Assembly: GCF_048544455.1 (NCBI RefSeq)
Contig: NC_133534.1
Coordinates: 123,962,269-124,026,268, forward strand
Length of the DNA stretch: 64,000 nt
Direction of reading: 5' to 3'
DNA from: Silene latifolia
Taxonomy: Eukaryota; Streptophyta; Magnoliopsida; Caryophyllales; Caryophyllaceae
Shown here: one piece after another, positions 1 to 10,279 of the stretch
Layout: each line of letters begins with the position of its first letter
How positions within the stretch are numbered: position 1 is the stretch's first letter
The notes under the pieces: generated by a model
Told to the model about the DNA's origin: nothing
Seen by the model: only the letters and a program-made list of their open reading frames with translations
The model's database searches: none
Translations under genes and position numbers: made by a program

Positions 1-589
1 TTGTTCTTCACCTTCTTCATCAACACCCTCATCAACATTCTCCTCTTCACCCGGTCTTCCACCACTAGAGGTGCTAGGAAAGAAAACTTCCCTATCCGCC
101 CAACTAGGCAAAGGACACGATGGATCAAGAAGTCCTTGCCTAGCTAGATGTAGGAGGGGCGGATATTGGGCCTTGTAAGCATCCATTCTATCATTGTAAG
201 CTTGCTTGTGCATTTCCCTCATGAGTAGAGTCATGTAACCATTTTCTACCTCGACATCCTTGGGTTTGAACTCGTGATACTCAAATGGGTAGGGTGGTGT
301 GACAATGGAGGAGGAGGGCTCATCAATCTCGCCTCTTTGTTATTGAATAATGTACTCGGTCTCCTCGGAGAGTGGAAGAAGGTAGTTTGGTCGGTGAACA
401 CTCAATCGGCAAATCTTTGAAGGCAAAGTGAAGGATCTAGCTTCATTGGTTAACCACCCATATTTGGTGTCAAGAGGAGCATGCTTGACCCACTTAAACT
501 TGTGAATCATGGTGTCCATATCAATGAGATGACCTCCTTTAACCACCACATAAGTTTTGTCTTTGTTGAAATTTGGGTTAAAGTGCTTG
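1..589 (-). pseudogene. Athila-type ORF-1 product, C-terminal part (copy A)
   Basis: This is the downstream half of the ORF-1 protein of a minus-strand Athila-type Ty3/gypsy element; the upstream half is at 6322-7186. The reading frame from 588 down matches copy B (54006-55644) through HFNPNFNKD, PSKICR and RRPNYLLP. It then meets an in-frame TAA at 340-342 where copy B continues. Downstream, the frame still reads the shared YPPLLHL and CPLPSWADREVFF segments and an acidic Glu/Asp tail that runs off the window. The function of Athila ORF-1 is unknown. The break at 589 is the insertion point of RE1, and GCTTG at 585-589 is the left target duplication. The stop codon plus the insertion make this copy dead. 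Confidence 0.85.
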
Positions 590-1531
590 TGAAGCAAAAC
601 AAGTCACCTTAGGCATGCTTGTGCCCGGTTTTGGTCCCTTATCCGAAATGGGGTCCAAATCGGAATCGGTCTAAGCACACGGGTCCTTTTCCGGCCTAGA
701 AATCTTCCATGAGGAGTTTAGAGTATTTTTGTCCAAGAGCTTATGTCTTGGGAAGGTGATAATCATAGAGAAAGGCAAAGAACAAAACCGGTGGACCTAT
801 GGCTACACGGTTTGCAATGGCAAGTACAAGGGTCGCTTTCAAGTCCCTTTCACCATTCCTAATTTAACCAAGACATCCACAAGGCGCCTTTTGTTGCTCT
901 ACTACTCTTGCATAGACTTGGCCGGACCTCATTGAAGCTTCCAAAAGAGTTTACTCCATGTTTAATTAATCATTGTCCTTATTAGTTTACTTTCTTGCTT
1001 TTCTTTTAAGATTTTTAACTTGTGTAAGAACTTTGTGTAAGGCTTAGGGCCACCTTTTGAAACCGGTTTTCTAGGGTCTTTTGGACTGTTATATGGATGG
1101 ATAGGATTTCTTAGCTTGGCCTATAAAAGCAAGGCATTCCTTAGTGTAAAGATCATATTTGATGAATGAAAAACACAAGTTAGAAACATTGATTTCTACT
1201 AATCTCCTTTGCTTAGTGCTGAGAAATCCTCTATTGCTTAGTGCTTAGAGTCGGGTATTTTATTTGCTTAGTGCTTGAAACTATCCTTAGGCTTAGTCTA
1301 GTGGCTTAGTTCTTGGATTAAATCATATCCCAATCACGTCTTTTACTCTATTCGATTGTAGAGTTCAGGAAACCGAGGTTATAAACAGTTCTGTCGACTG
1401 TTTGATTGCAGTGCTCGGAGTTTCTGTTTGGTTTTTAGTCATTTTAATTTTATCACAATTAAACAGTTACTTTCACTGTCCAAATCGAGTCAGTTTCAGT
1501 CAAAATCCGAGTCTTGAGAGTTTTTACTTCA
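590..1531 (+). repeat. RE1 LTR 1 (5' LTR)
   Basis: This 942-bp LTR begins TGAAGCAAAA and ends TTTTTACTTCA, and is repeated at 4266-5219. It holds a TATA-like box at 1122-1129, several GCTTAGTGCTT-type short repeats at about 1208-1320, and a small inverted repeat AAACAGT/ACTGTTT (1383-1389 with 1397-1403) downstream of the presumed transcription start. Confidence 0.9.
1122..1129 (+). promoter_or_regulatory. TATA box of RE1 LTR 1
   Basis: TATAAAAG lies in the middle of the LTR about 410 bp from its end, as expected for the retroelement promoter. The equivalent in LTR 2 is TATAAAAT at 4810-4817. Start site not mapped. Confidence 0.6.
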
Positions 1532-1534
1532 AAT

Positions 1535-1550
1535 TGGTATCAGAGCCAGG
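1535..1550 (+). other. RE1 primer-binding site (initiator tRNA-Met type)
   Basis: TGGTATCAGAGCCAGG begins three bases after the LTR end and is complementary to the 3' end of plant initiator tRNA-Met. This fixes the element as plus-strand. The second copy at 5223 reads TGGTACCAGAGCC, one base different. Confidence 0.9.
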
Positions 1551-1646
1551 TTTAACACAATTCCATTGTTGTGTTAGTCTTGGGAAGAAGCTTTTCTTGT
1601 GAGTTCACCATAAACCTTAACCACATCCAAAAATATAAAAACAACC

Positions 1647-3645
1647 ATGAGTGAAGAAAGACTACTTGGAATTGAGACTCAAGTAACACAACTCTCCGAG
1701 AAATACGACCTAATGATAGACTCCTTCAATGCTATCATGGCTAACATTCCAACACCACCAAGGGACCGAGGAAGACATCCACCTCGCCGTGGTAGAGGAC
1801 GTGGCTGAGGGTTTGGAGCAAGAAACCAAGAAGTCGACCATGCATGAAGAGGAGGACTTGCACTCGGATGAAGAGGGTTCATTTATTGAGGCCGAGCATG
1901 AAGAGCATCCTAAAGACCTAAAGGTAGAAATTCCGGACTTTCATGGTAGTTTAAATCCCGATGACTTACTAGATTGGTTTAGGTCAATTGAAAGAGTCTT
2001 TGAATTTAAATCATACTCGGATGCTAAGTCTTTCAAGGTTGCTATTTTAAAGTTTAAAGGTTATGCATCTCTTTGGTATGAAAACATGAAAAATCAAAGG
2101 AAGAGGGATGGTAAAGAACCCATAAAATCTTGGTCAAAGTTGAAAAAGAAGCTTAGTGACAAGTTTATTCCCAAAGAGTATACTCAAGACATGTTCATTA
2201 AACTTACTCAACTAAAACAAGATCAACAACCACTTGAGTCTTACATTAGGGATTTTGAACAACTCACTTTGCAATGTGAAATCAATGAGAAACCGGAACA
2301 AAACATTGATAGATTTGTTGAAGGGTTGGATGATAAAATTGCTAATAGAGTCCGAATGCAACCATTGTGGTCTTTTAATGAAGCCGTGAACTTGGCTTTA
2401 AGGGTAGAAAATTTGGGCAAGGGGAAACCCTCCAACTCAAAATTGCCGACCAAAACAACCACCAAGACTACCTATGCCCAGACCAAACCCAAAGAAACCC
2501 ACACCCCAACCGTGAACCCCACACTTGACAAAGGAAAAGGCATTGAAACATCACAAAGAAAGACCTTACCCCTTAAAAAATGTTTCAAATGTCAAGGCTA
2601 TGGTCACTTTGCCAAAGAATGTCCAACTCAAAGAGCCCTTAGTAGCTTTGAAGTGGTTCATTGGGGAGAGGATGAAATTCTTGTGTGTGATGAGGATGAG
2701 GAAACCAAAGAGACTAAGGATGAGGAGTTAGTATTGCCGGATTCCGGGATGAGTCTAGTCACTTGGAGAGTGTTGAGTGCTCAACCATTGGAAATGGATC
2801 AAAGACAACAACTTTTAAGGTCTAGGTGTACCATTGAAGGGAAAGTTTACAACCTAATCATTGATGGAGGTAGTTGTACTAATGTGGCCTCTAGTGTCCT
2901 TGTTGAGAAGCTTTCCTTAACCACCCAAAACCATCCATGTCCTTACAAATTGAGGTGGCTTGACAAGAGGGCCGAATTGAAGGTTGACAAACAATGCCTA
3001 GTGTCCTTCTCCATTGGCAAAAATTATGTTGATAAGGTTCTTTGTGATGTTCTACCTATGGATGCTTGCCATCTCCTACTTAGTATACCTTGGGAGTTTG
3101 ATAAGAGTGCGGTGCATCATGGAAAGGATAACACTTACTCCTTTGAGTTTGACAAGAGGAAGATCACTCTAGCACCTCTTCCACCACCCTCCATGCTTGA
3201 GCCTTACAAAGAAGTGATGCTAATCAAGGAGGCCGAAATGGTCCCCGGAAAGAACAATGAGAAAGGTGTTCATGTTCACCTTGCCGAGGGTGTATCCAAG
3301 GAACAAGACGAAACATTCCCTAGCATGGTTCAAAATTTGAACAAGTTCTTTCAAGATGATCCACCTAATGTCGAGCATATGTCCATGGAACAAGATGAGC
3401 CGTTCACTAATACGGTTCGAACAAGGGTCGAGGTCCATAAAAATGTTCCTCTAATTGCTAATCTAAGAACGAAGGCCGAGGTCCCTAAAAATCCTTGGTT
3501 CGACTATGGTGTCCATGAGTTCAAAGACAAACTAGGGGAGTGTTCAAATGTACAAGAGGAATCCAAATGGAGTAATACCAATGATCAAGTCCAAGATGAG
3601 CTCTTTGTCAAGATTGGAGCCGAAAGTACCATTGATAGGGTGTAA
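1647..3645 (+). pseudogene. RE1 Gag-protease polyprotein (interrupted)
   Basis: Translation most likely starts at ATG 1647 (MSEERLLGIE), giving a coiled N-terminus and an Arg/Gly-rich stretch, but TGA at 1806-1808 stops it after 53 codons. A 4-bp duplication near 1845 then shifts the frame. From there the reading frame is open to TAA 3643-3645. It carries a retrotransposon Gag capsid domain (IPDFHGSLNPDDLLDWF onward), a CCHC zinc knuckle (CFKCQGYGHFAKEC, about 2581-2622) and a retropepsin-like domain with IIDGGSCTNVAS near 2857-2892. About 150 residues after the protease are Glu/Lys/Asn-rich and unrecognised. The long ORF's apparent start at 1729 reads the wrong frame of the real N-terminus. 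The 5335 copy has the same TGA but not the 4-bp insertion. Confidence 0.85.
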
Positions 3646-4278
3646 GTTCATCATCCCGTCTCTCCCACCACTAGTCCAATTGGGAATGAAAACAAGGACA
3701 AGTCAAGTGCCTACTTGAGCGATCAAGGAAATAGGGTCAAGAAACGGGTTCAAGAGGGGATCCTTAACAATGTCCAAACCATAATTGTCCATGATGGTGT
3801 GCATTGTGACTATTCCGTACACCCTACTCCAAGTTTAATTGAAGTTGAGCACAAGGCCAATGGCACGGGCGGTATGATCAGAACAGTCAAGGAGAGTGTT
3901 CACCCAAGTAAGCAAGGAAATGGAGTCAAGGAACGGGTTGAACAAAGGCTCGTTCGTCATGTTCAATTCAAGGCCAACAAGGAAGGGTCCATAAACTCCA
4001 AGCAAGTCATAAAATTCAGAGTTGGGGATCGTGTTTGGATTCGTCCGTGCAAGGGGAGGGTCCTCAAGCATGGGAAGAACAAGTCCATGGTCCATGAAGA
4101 AGGTTCATTCAAAATCGCCAATCAAATTGGACCCAACAAATACAAGGTTAATCTCTTTGGAACTCATGTCACATTTGATGTTGGGATTTTAAGTCCTTAT
4201 TGTGAAGAGCTTAGTGATGAAGATACCGAGGATTTTAGAACAAATCCTTTTCAAGATGGGGAGATTGAAGCAAAATGA
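3646..4278 (+). pseudogene. RE1 integrase C-terminal-like tail
   Basis: This segment is in the same frame as Gag-protease and separated from it by the single TAA at 3643-3645. It ends at TGA 4276-4278, a few bases into LTR 2. The last 90 or so residues resemble the C-terminal end of Ty3/gypsy integrases: FRVGDRVWIRP, then SFKIANQIGPNKYKVNL, VTFDVGILSPYCEEL and a RTNPFQ-like end. The integrase zinc finger, the DDE catalytic core and all of reverse transcriptase/RNase H are missing, so protease and integrase tail are joined through an unrecognised linker. Without the stop this would be one Gag-protease-linker-tail protein. Confidence 0.75.
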
Positions 4279-5219
4279 GTCACCTTAGGCATGCTTGTGC
4301 CCGATTTTGGTCCCTTATCCGAAATGGGGTCCAAATCGGAATCCGTCTAAGCACATGGGTCCTTCTCCGGCCTAGAAATCTTCCATGAGGATTTTAGAGT
4401 ATTTTTGTCCAAGAGCTTATGTCTTAGGAAGGTGATAATCATAGAGAAAGGCAAAGAACAAAACCGGTGGACCTATGGCTACACGGTTTGCAATGGCAAG
4501 TACAAGGGTCGCTTTCAAGTCCCTTTCACCCTTCCTAATTTAACCTAGACATCCACAAGGCTCCTTTTGTTGCTCTACTACTCTTACATAGACTTGGCCG
4601 GACCCCATTGAAGCTTCCAAAAGAGTTTACTCCATGTTTAATTAATCATTGTCCTTATTAGTTTACTTTCTTGCTTTTCTTTTAATATTTTTAACTTGTG
4701 TAAGAACTTTGTGTAAGGCTTAAGGCCACCTTTTGAAACCGGTTTTCTAGGGTTTTCTGGACCGTTAGATGCTAGGTTGGATGGATGGATAGGATTGCTT
4801 AGCTTGGCCTATAAAATCAAGGCATTCCTTAGTGTAAAGATCATATTTGATGAATGAAAAACACAAGTTAGAAACATTGATTTCTACTAATCTCCTTTGC
4901 TTAGTGCTGGGAAATCCTCTATTGCTTAGTGCTTAGAGTCGGGTATTTTATTTGCTTAGTGCTTGAAATTATCCTTAGGCTTAGTCTAGTGGCTTAGTTC
5001 TTGGATTAAGTCATATCCCAATCACGTCTTTTACTCTATTCGATTGTAGAGTTCAGGAAACCGAGGTTATAAACAGTTCTGTCGACTGTTTGATTGCAGT
5101 CCTCGGAGTTTCTGTTTGGTTTTTAGTCGTTTTAATTTTATCACAATTAAACAGTTACTTTCACAGTCCAAATCGAGTCAGTTTCAGTCAAAATCCGAGT
5201 CTTAAGAGTTTTTACTTCA
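4266..5219 (+). repeat. RE1 LTR 2 (middle LTR)
   Basis: This full-length 954-bp LTR begins TGAAGCAAAAT and ends TTTACTTCA. It serves as 3' LTR for the left unit and 5' LTR for the right unit. TATA-like box at 4810-4817. Confidence 0.9.
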
Positions 5220-5334
5220 AATTGGTACCAGAGCCAGGTTTAACACAATTCCATTGTTGTGTTAGTCTTGGGAAGAAGCTTTTCTTGTGAGTTCACCATA
5301 AACCTTAACCACATCCAAAAATATAAAAACAACC

Positions 5335-6076
5335 ATGAGTGAAGAAAGACTACTTGGAATTGAGACTCAAGTAACACAACTCTCCGAGAAATACGACCTA
5401 ATGATAGACTCCTTCAATGCTATCATGGCTAACATTCCAACACCACCAAGGGACCGAGGAAGACATCCACCTCGCCGTGGTAGAGGACGTGGCTGAGGGT
5501 TTGGAGCAAGAAACCAAGAAGTCGACCATGAAGAGGAGGACTTGCACTCGGATGAAGAGGGTTCATTTATTGAGGCCGAGCATGAAGAGCATCCTAAAGA
5601 CCTAAAGGTAGAAATTCCGGACTTTCATGGTAGTTTAAATCCCGATGACTTACTAGATTGGTTTAGGTCAATTGAAAGAGTCTTTGAATTTAAATCATAC
5701 TCGGATGCTAAGTCTTTCAAGGTTGTTATTTTAAAGTTTAAAGGTTATGCATCTCTTTGGTATGAAAACATGAAAAATCAAAGGAAGAGGGATGGTAAAG
5801 AACCCATAAAATCTTGGTCAAAGTTAAAAAAGAAGCTTAGTGACAAGTTTATTCCCAAAGAGTATACTCAAGACATGTTCATTAAACTTACTCAACTAAA
5901 ACAAGATCAACAACCACTTGAGTCTTACATTAGGGATTTTGAACAACTCACTTTGCAATGTGAAATCAATGAGAAACCGGAACAAAAAATTGATAGATTT
6001 GTTGAAGGGTTGTATGATAAAATTGCTAATAGAGTCCGAATGCAACCATTGTGGTCTTTTAATGAAGCCGTGAACT
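5335..6076 (+). pseudogene. RE1 second, truncated gag
   Basis: This is a repeat of the start of the RE1 gag. ATG 5335 opens the same MSEERLLGIE N-terminus and meets the same in-frame TGA after 53 codons. Because the 4-bp insertion of the first copy is absent, the original frame continues past the stop through DHEEEDLHSDEEG into the capsid domain. The sequence breaks off in the capsid C-terminus (NEAVNL) at about 6076 and joins directly to LTR sequence. The zinc knuckle, protease and tail are gone. The shared TGA shows that both units descend from one already mutated template. Confidence 0.85.
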
Positions 6077-6321
6077 TATCCTTAGGCTTAGTCTAGTGGC
6101 TTAGTGCTTGGATTAAGTCATATCCCAATCACGTCTTTTACTCTATTCGATTGTAGAGTTCAGGAAACCGTGGTTATAAACAGTTCTATCGACTGTTCGA
6201 TTGCAGTCCTCGGAGTTTCTGTTTGGTTTTTAGTCATTTTTATCACAATTAAACAGTTCCTTTCACTGTCCAAATCGAGTCAATTTCAGTCAAAATCCGA
6301 GTCTTGAGAGTTTTTACTTCA
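6077..6321 (+). repeat. RE1 LTR 3 (5'-truncated)
   Basis: This holds the last 245 bp or so of the LTR, beginning at the TTATCCTTAGG motif that occurs near 1285 and 4970 in the full LTRs and ending CTTCA. It is followed by the right target duplication GCTTG (6322-6326). The gag-to-LTR junction shows only a couple of bases of shared sequence, so the deletion looks like illegitimate recombination. Confidence 0.85.
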
Positions 6322-7186
6322 GCTTGGCCAAATAGGTAACTAGTCCTCCATTCACAATAAAAGTGGTGCCCTCTTTACCACAATCGACATTAAGCCATCG
6401 TTCAACCAAAAGACTTAGAGCATTGTATGGCTTAGTATATTCCCTTCCTATGTTCAAGGCCGACTCAAGAAGAACAAAATCGAGCTTGGTAAGATGATTA
6501 GTGCCATTTATTGCTATCAAAGTATTCTCAATGACCTTATGCCACACTCTAATGCCCGGATGGTGGACTAATAGAGCACGACAATCATGAAAACGCACAA
6601 ATTTCTTTCCGCAAATTGCTTCCCAAAGAGGAGCGGGGTCATACTTGTCGGAGATCTTTTCATAGTACGGGGTATCACTAAGGCCTAAAATCTTACTCAA
6701 TTCACCAAAAGTGATTCGTCTATTGACATTTGCAAGACGAAACTCGATGTGGGTTCTAGTTTCCACCCTTGTAACTTTCAAGGAACTCAAAAATTCCAAT
6801 GTGAGGGACGGGTATGTCAATTCTTTCATGGTAAACAATTTACCCAATCCCATAGCCTCAAAGAAGGTTTTGGTTTGTTCAAGAACACCCAACTTTGACA
6901 AAGCATCTTCACAAATAAATTTTGTAGGCATAATGGTCTTCTTAGGAAAGAGAACAAATTTATCCCTATGAGAGTCGGAAGTGAAAATTACCTCCGGATA
7001 ATTAGATAGTTGCTCAATGACCGGAGTTTTTGATGTTGTAGCTTCCATAGGGGGGCCTTGTTGAACCTCCAATCTTGCCTCATGAACTACCAATGCCTTT
7101 GACAATTGTTTTGCTTGAAGAGTTTGTTGCCTTTTTGAAAGTGTCTTCTTTGGGGGTGCCTTGTTACCTCCTTTAGTTCTTGACAT
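6322..7186 (-). pseudogene. Athila-type ORF-1 product, N-terminal part (copy A)
   Basis: The reading frame starts at ATG 7186 (MSRTKGGNKAPPKKT), with a basic N-terminus. It continues through the family's conserved core: PTKFICEDALSKLGVLEQ, YPSLTLEFLSSLKV, FRLANVNRRITFGELSKILGL, PLWEAICGKKF, HHPGIRVWHKVIENTL and TTFIVNGGLVT. It breaks at LAK, where RE1 inserted, and resumes at 588 with HFNPNFNKD. Copy B shows the uninterrupted order. The pattern fits the ATHILA ORF-1 family, of unknown function, usually found downstream of pol in Athila elements. Here it follows protease directly across a 1.2-kb spacer, because the element has no reverse transcriptase or integrase. Confidence 0.85.
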
Positions 7187-8362
7187 TATTGATTACACCA
7201 ACGAGAGATTGAAATCTTCAATTTTTAGTTATGCCCAAATCGATTTAAGATGAAAGAATGTTGCTTTGTTTCTTAAAAATTGACTCAAAGGTTGAAGATT
7301 TTGGTGTTTGAATGAATTTTTGTTGTAAAAGGAGTGATTAATTTTTGTTGTGGGGAAGTTTGGATTTGATTTTGTGGAATTTGGTTGAGGAAATCTTGTT
7401 TTGTTGATGTAGAGGATGAGAGTTTTTGGGGTTTTTGGGTTTTGGGTAGTGTTTGAATGTAGAAGAAATGAAAATGAATGAGGGAATAAGGGTTTAAAAG
7501 ACCCGTTAATTTTTGAAATAGCAGCAGGGACGAGCGGATTCAGGACTGGGACGCTCGGATTCTGCACGTTTTGCTTCAGGGAAAGACGCCTCAGGACGAG
7601 CGTCTTTTAGCAAAGACGAGCGGATTCTTCAATATGAGACGAGCGGATTCTTTGGAAGACGCTTGTATTCTGTTACAGGGTGATACTTTAAAATCCAACA
7701 GCAGAAAGACGAGCGTCTTTGCTGTAAGACGAGCGTCCAAAATCAGACGAGCGGATTCTTCACTGGGACGCTCGGATTCTGTGACAGACCATTTCTTTGA
7801 ATTCCAAAGCTCAGCCAGCGAGCGGATTGTAACATAGGACGCTCGGATTCATCAGGATGAGCGGATTCTCTCATCAGACGCTCGGATTCCTCCCTGTCCA
7901 CACGGATTCAGGTCCATCTGTGGGTACTGCTTAACCCGTATCATTTTCATTCTTCAATTTTCGCGTTCTTCATTGTAAGGGCACTACAAAGGCATGAATA
8001 GCCTAGGCAATTGCTATCCCCACACTAAGTCAAAGCACTACACATCAATAAAATCATAAGTCCCTCCCTCACTTCTCTCGAAGATGATGAATATCTTGAT
8101 CAAGGCACAAAAATATAAATCCAAAGATGACAAAAATGCAATGTAAAAATTGAAAGGCAAGTTAGGGAGTTAGAATATTTACAAATGGTGGTTTAGGGAG
8201 GACTCCACCAAACTCTCATCCAATGTGAGATGTCAAGGGGGCATGTTCAAGGTGTTGTTGATGTTACTCAACACCTTGAAGAAGTAGTCGAAAGCTTGTT
8301 CATTATCATGATAAAATCCTCAATAGATCTTTGCACTTGTCGTTCTCCGTGATGGTCTTGGT
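7187..8362 (-). other. Copy A non-coding spacer between protease and ORF-1
   Basis: This 1.2-kb stretch takes the place where reverse transcriptase, RNase H and integrase would be expected. I see no pol motif on either strand. The part next to ORF-1 (7187-7500) is AT-rich leader-like sequence, followed by the CGAGCG array. The part next to protease (7930-8362) includes a TATCCCCACACTA motif (complement GTGTGGGGATA), related to GTGTGGGGATGG motifs in copy B at about 53163 and 56155. Confidence 0.6.
7500..7915. repeat. GACGAGCGGATTC / GACGCTCGGATTC interspersed array (copy A)
   Basis: About fifteen imperfect copies of a 13-bp motif alternate between GACGAGCGGATTC, GACGCTCGGATTC and GACGAGCGTCTT forms, spaced 15-40 bp apart. 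They form a CpG-rich island in AT-rich DNA. The cores CGAGCG and CGCTCG are reverse complements. Related arrays occur at the matching place in copy B (53255-53650) and inside the LTRs of this family (13150-13190, 21842-21990, 39765-39905, 58060-58210). Confidence 0.85.
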
Positions 8363-10279
8363 TCATAGCATTACCAATGTGGGATTGAATATCCCTTCGA
8401 ACTCATCATCCCAAAGACCGCAAACTTCGTCTACTTGATCATTAAAAATCTCTTGAGTTGATATAGACAACTCTCCTTCTTTCTTGTTTTGGCCAATGAG
8501 GCCATCTTCTTCACTTGTCATGGGTGAGCTTTTCAAGCTCTCTTTGTTGCTATTCTCTTGCTCTTTGAATGGAGCATTATCAACTTTCTTTTTCCATTGG
8601 AATTCCGACTTTTTTCTATCATCCTTCCGGCTATAGTGATCAAACATAAAGCATGGCTCATGCAAACGAAGAGCTCTCATGGTCTTGTCAAGATTGAAAG
8701 TTATGCTCTCGTCTCCCACTTCTAGAGTAAGCTCTCCGTGCTTCACATCTATCACCGCACCCGCGGTGTGCAAGAAAGGTCTACCTAGAATGATCGGAAT
8801 ATTGGAGTCTTCTTCCATGTCAACAATGACAAAGTCCATCGGGATAAAAAATTTCCCAACTCTCACGGGAACATATTCCCATATCCCTAATGGTGTCTTC
8901 GTCGATCTATCGGCCATTTAGAGTGTGATGTTGGTACATTTAAGCTCTCCCATGCCTAGCCTTTTACTTACCGAATACGGCATAACACTCACGCTTGCTC
9001 CTAGATCACACAAAGCCTTGTTGATCGTGGTCTCGCCAATGGTACACGGTATTGAGCAGCTTCCCTGGTCTTTAAGTTTTGGAGGTGAAATCCCTTGAAG
9101 GATTGCACTACTCACCTTAGTGAAGGTGATATTTTCAAGCTTCCGGATCGACATCTTTTTCGTAAGGATGTCCTTCATGTACTTTGCATAGGCCGGTACG
9201 TGATTGATTAATTCCGTGAAAGGAATTGAGACATCCAAATGCTTCACAATTTCCATAAATTTCCCAAGTTGGTCATCGAACTTAGGCTTAGCTTGACGAC
9301 TTGGGAATGGGAGTCTAATCACAATGGGCTCCTTCTCCTTGGCCTTCTCTTCACTTTTCTTTGAAACTTCTTCTTTTGTTGGTTCTCCTTCCTTGGAGTT
9401 TTGCACAACTTTTTCTTTGTCACTAGCTTCCACAACTTCTTCCTCAACTTGATTCTTTGGTCCTTCATACCTCGTACCACTCCTCAAGTGAATGGCACTA
9501 ACCGTTTCATATCTTGAGGGATTACTTTGAGGTGGTAATTGCCCATTTTGCCTTTGAGAACTTGAAGATGCTAGTTGGATCAATTGAGTTTCCAACATTT
9601 TTGTGTGGGCTAGGATGTTGTTGATGGTGATGTCCTTTGCTTGACTATATTTTTGCATTTGAGTGAAAAACCATTGTTGATTCTTTTGCATTTGGAGGAC
9701 CGCTTTTTGAACATCAAAACCTTGGTCATTTTGTTGATTGTATGGAGTTTGATTTTTGTAACCTTGATTTTGGTTGAAAAAGGGTCTTTGATTTTGGTTT
9801 CTCATGGGAGGTGGGGTGTATGTTGGTTGAGGGTTTTGAACATTTTGGCTTTTGTATGAGAGATTTGGGTGGAATTTGGTGTTTTCATTGTAATAATTGG
9901 AATAATGGGTACCACTCTTGTATGCTTGAAAAGCATTCACTTGTTCATTTGTTCCCCTACATTCACTTTGGTCATGTCCCAAAGTTCCACAATTCTCACA
10001 TATCCCACTTGGGATTGATGAAGATGCTACCATGGCATTAACATGATGCTTTGGTGATTTTGAGGCTTCTTCAAGTTTAGCCATAGCCTTCTCAAACTTC
10101 AAGTTAATGGTATCAATATGAGCCCTAAGTTGAGTACCCAATTGAGTAATAGAGTCCACTTCATGCTTTCCTCCTCTAGTAGCCTTGCGAGGTCTACTAT
10201 ATTCTGAATTATGGACCGCCATTTCCTCAATCTTGTTCCAAGTTTGATTATCATCAACTTCGGTGAACATACCATTTGA
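8363..10279 (-). pseudogene. Copy A Gag C-terminus, zinc knuckle and aspartic protease
   Basis: This stretch continues the Gag frame after an in-frame TGA at 10280-10282. In order it holds a helical segment, a CCHC knuckle (CENCGTLGHDQSEC), a Gln/Asn-rich linker, a charged Lys/Glu stretch, and an Athila-type retropepsin with catalytic CDLGASVSVMPYS. A second in-frame stop, TAA at 8918-8920, falls in the protease where copy B reads CAA. The frame then continues through FFIPMDFVIVD and IPIILGRPFLHTAGAVID, the protease flap and second half. The tail, rich in Asp and Glu, stops earlier than in copy B. The two point stops make it inactive. Confidence 0.88.

Larger units (their letters stand above)
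590..6321 (+). mobile_element. RE1: non-autonomous chromovirus-like Ty3/gypsy element with three LTRs
   Basis: The element runs TGAAG...CTTCA and is flanked by the 5-bp duplication GCTTG (585-589 and 6322-6326). It sits inside the Athila ORF-1 of copy A. Order: full LTR (590-1531), primer site, Gag-protease, integrase C-terminal tail, full LTR (4266-5219), a second primer site and partial gag, then a 5'-truncated LTR (6077-6321). Reverse transcriptase, RNase H and the integrase core are absent. The outer ends share one clean duplication, so the array either inserted as a unit or formed after insertion by unequal recombination between LTRs plus a deletion joining gag to LTR. The full LTRs look very similar by eye, suggesting relatively recent origin. 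Confidence 0.9.

Noticed and set aside
1729-1860. Start of the 638-codon RE1 ORF at ATG 1729
   Set aside because: Its first 40 or so residues translate the wrong frame of the true Gag N-terminus (ATG 1647), which stops at TGA 1806 and is then frameshifted by a 4-bp duplication.
7229-7567. 112-residue minus-strand ORF upstream of copy A ORF-1
   Set aside because: Low-complexity Asn/Pro/Phe-rich translation of leader sequence; copy B does not keep it.
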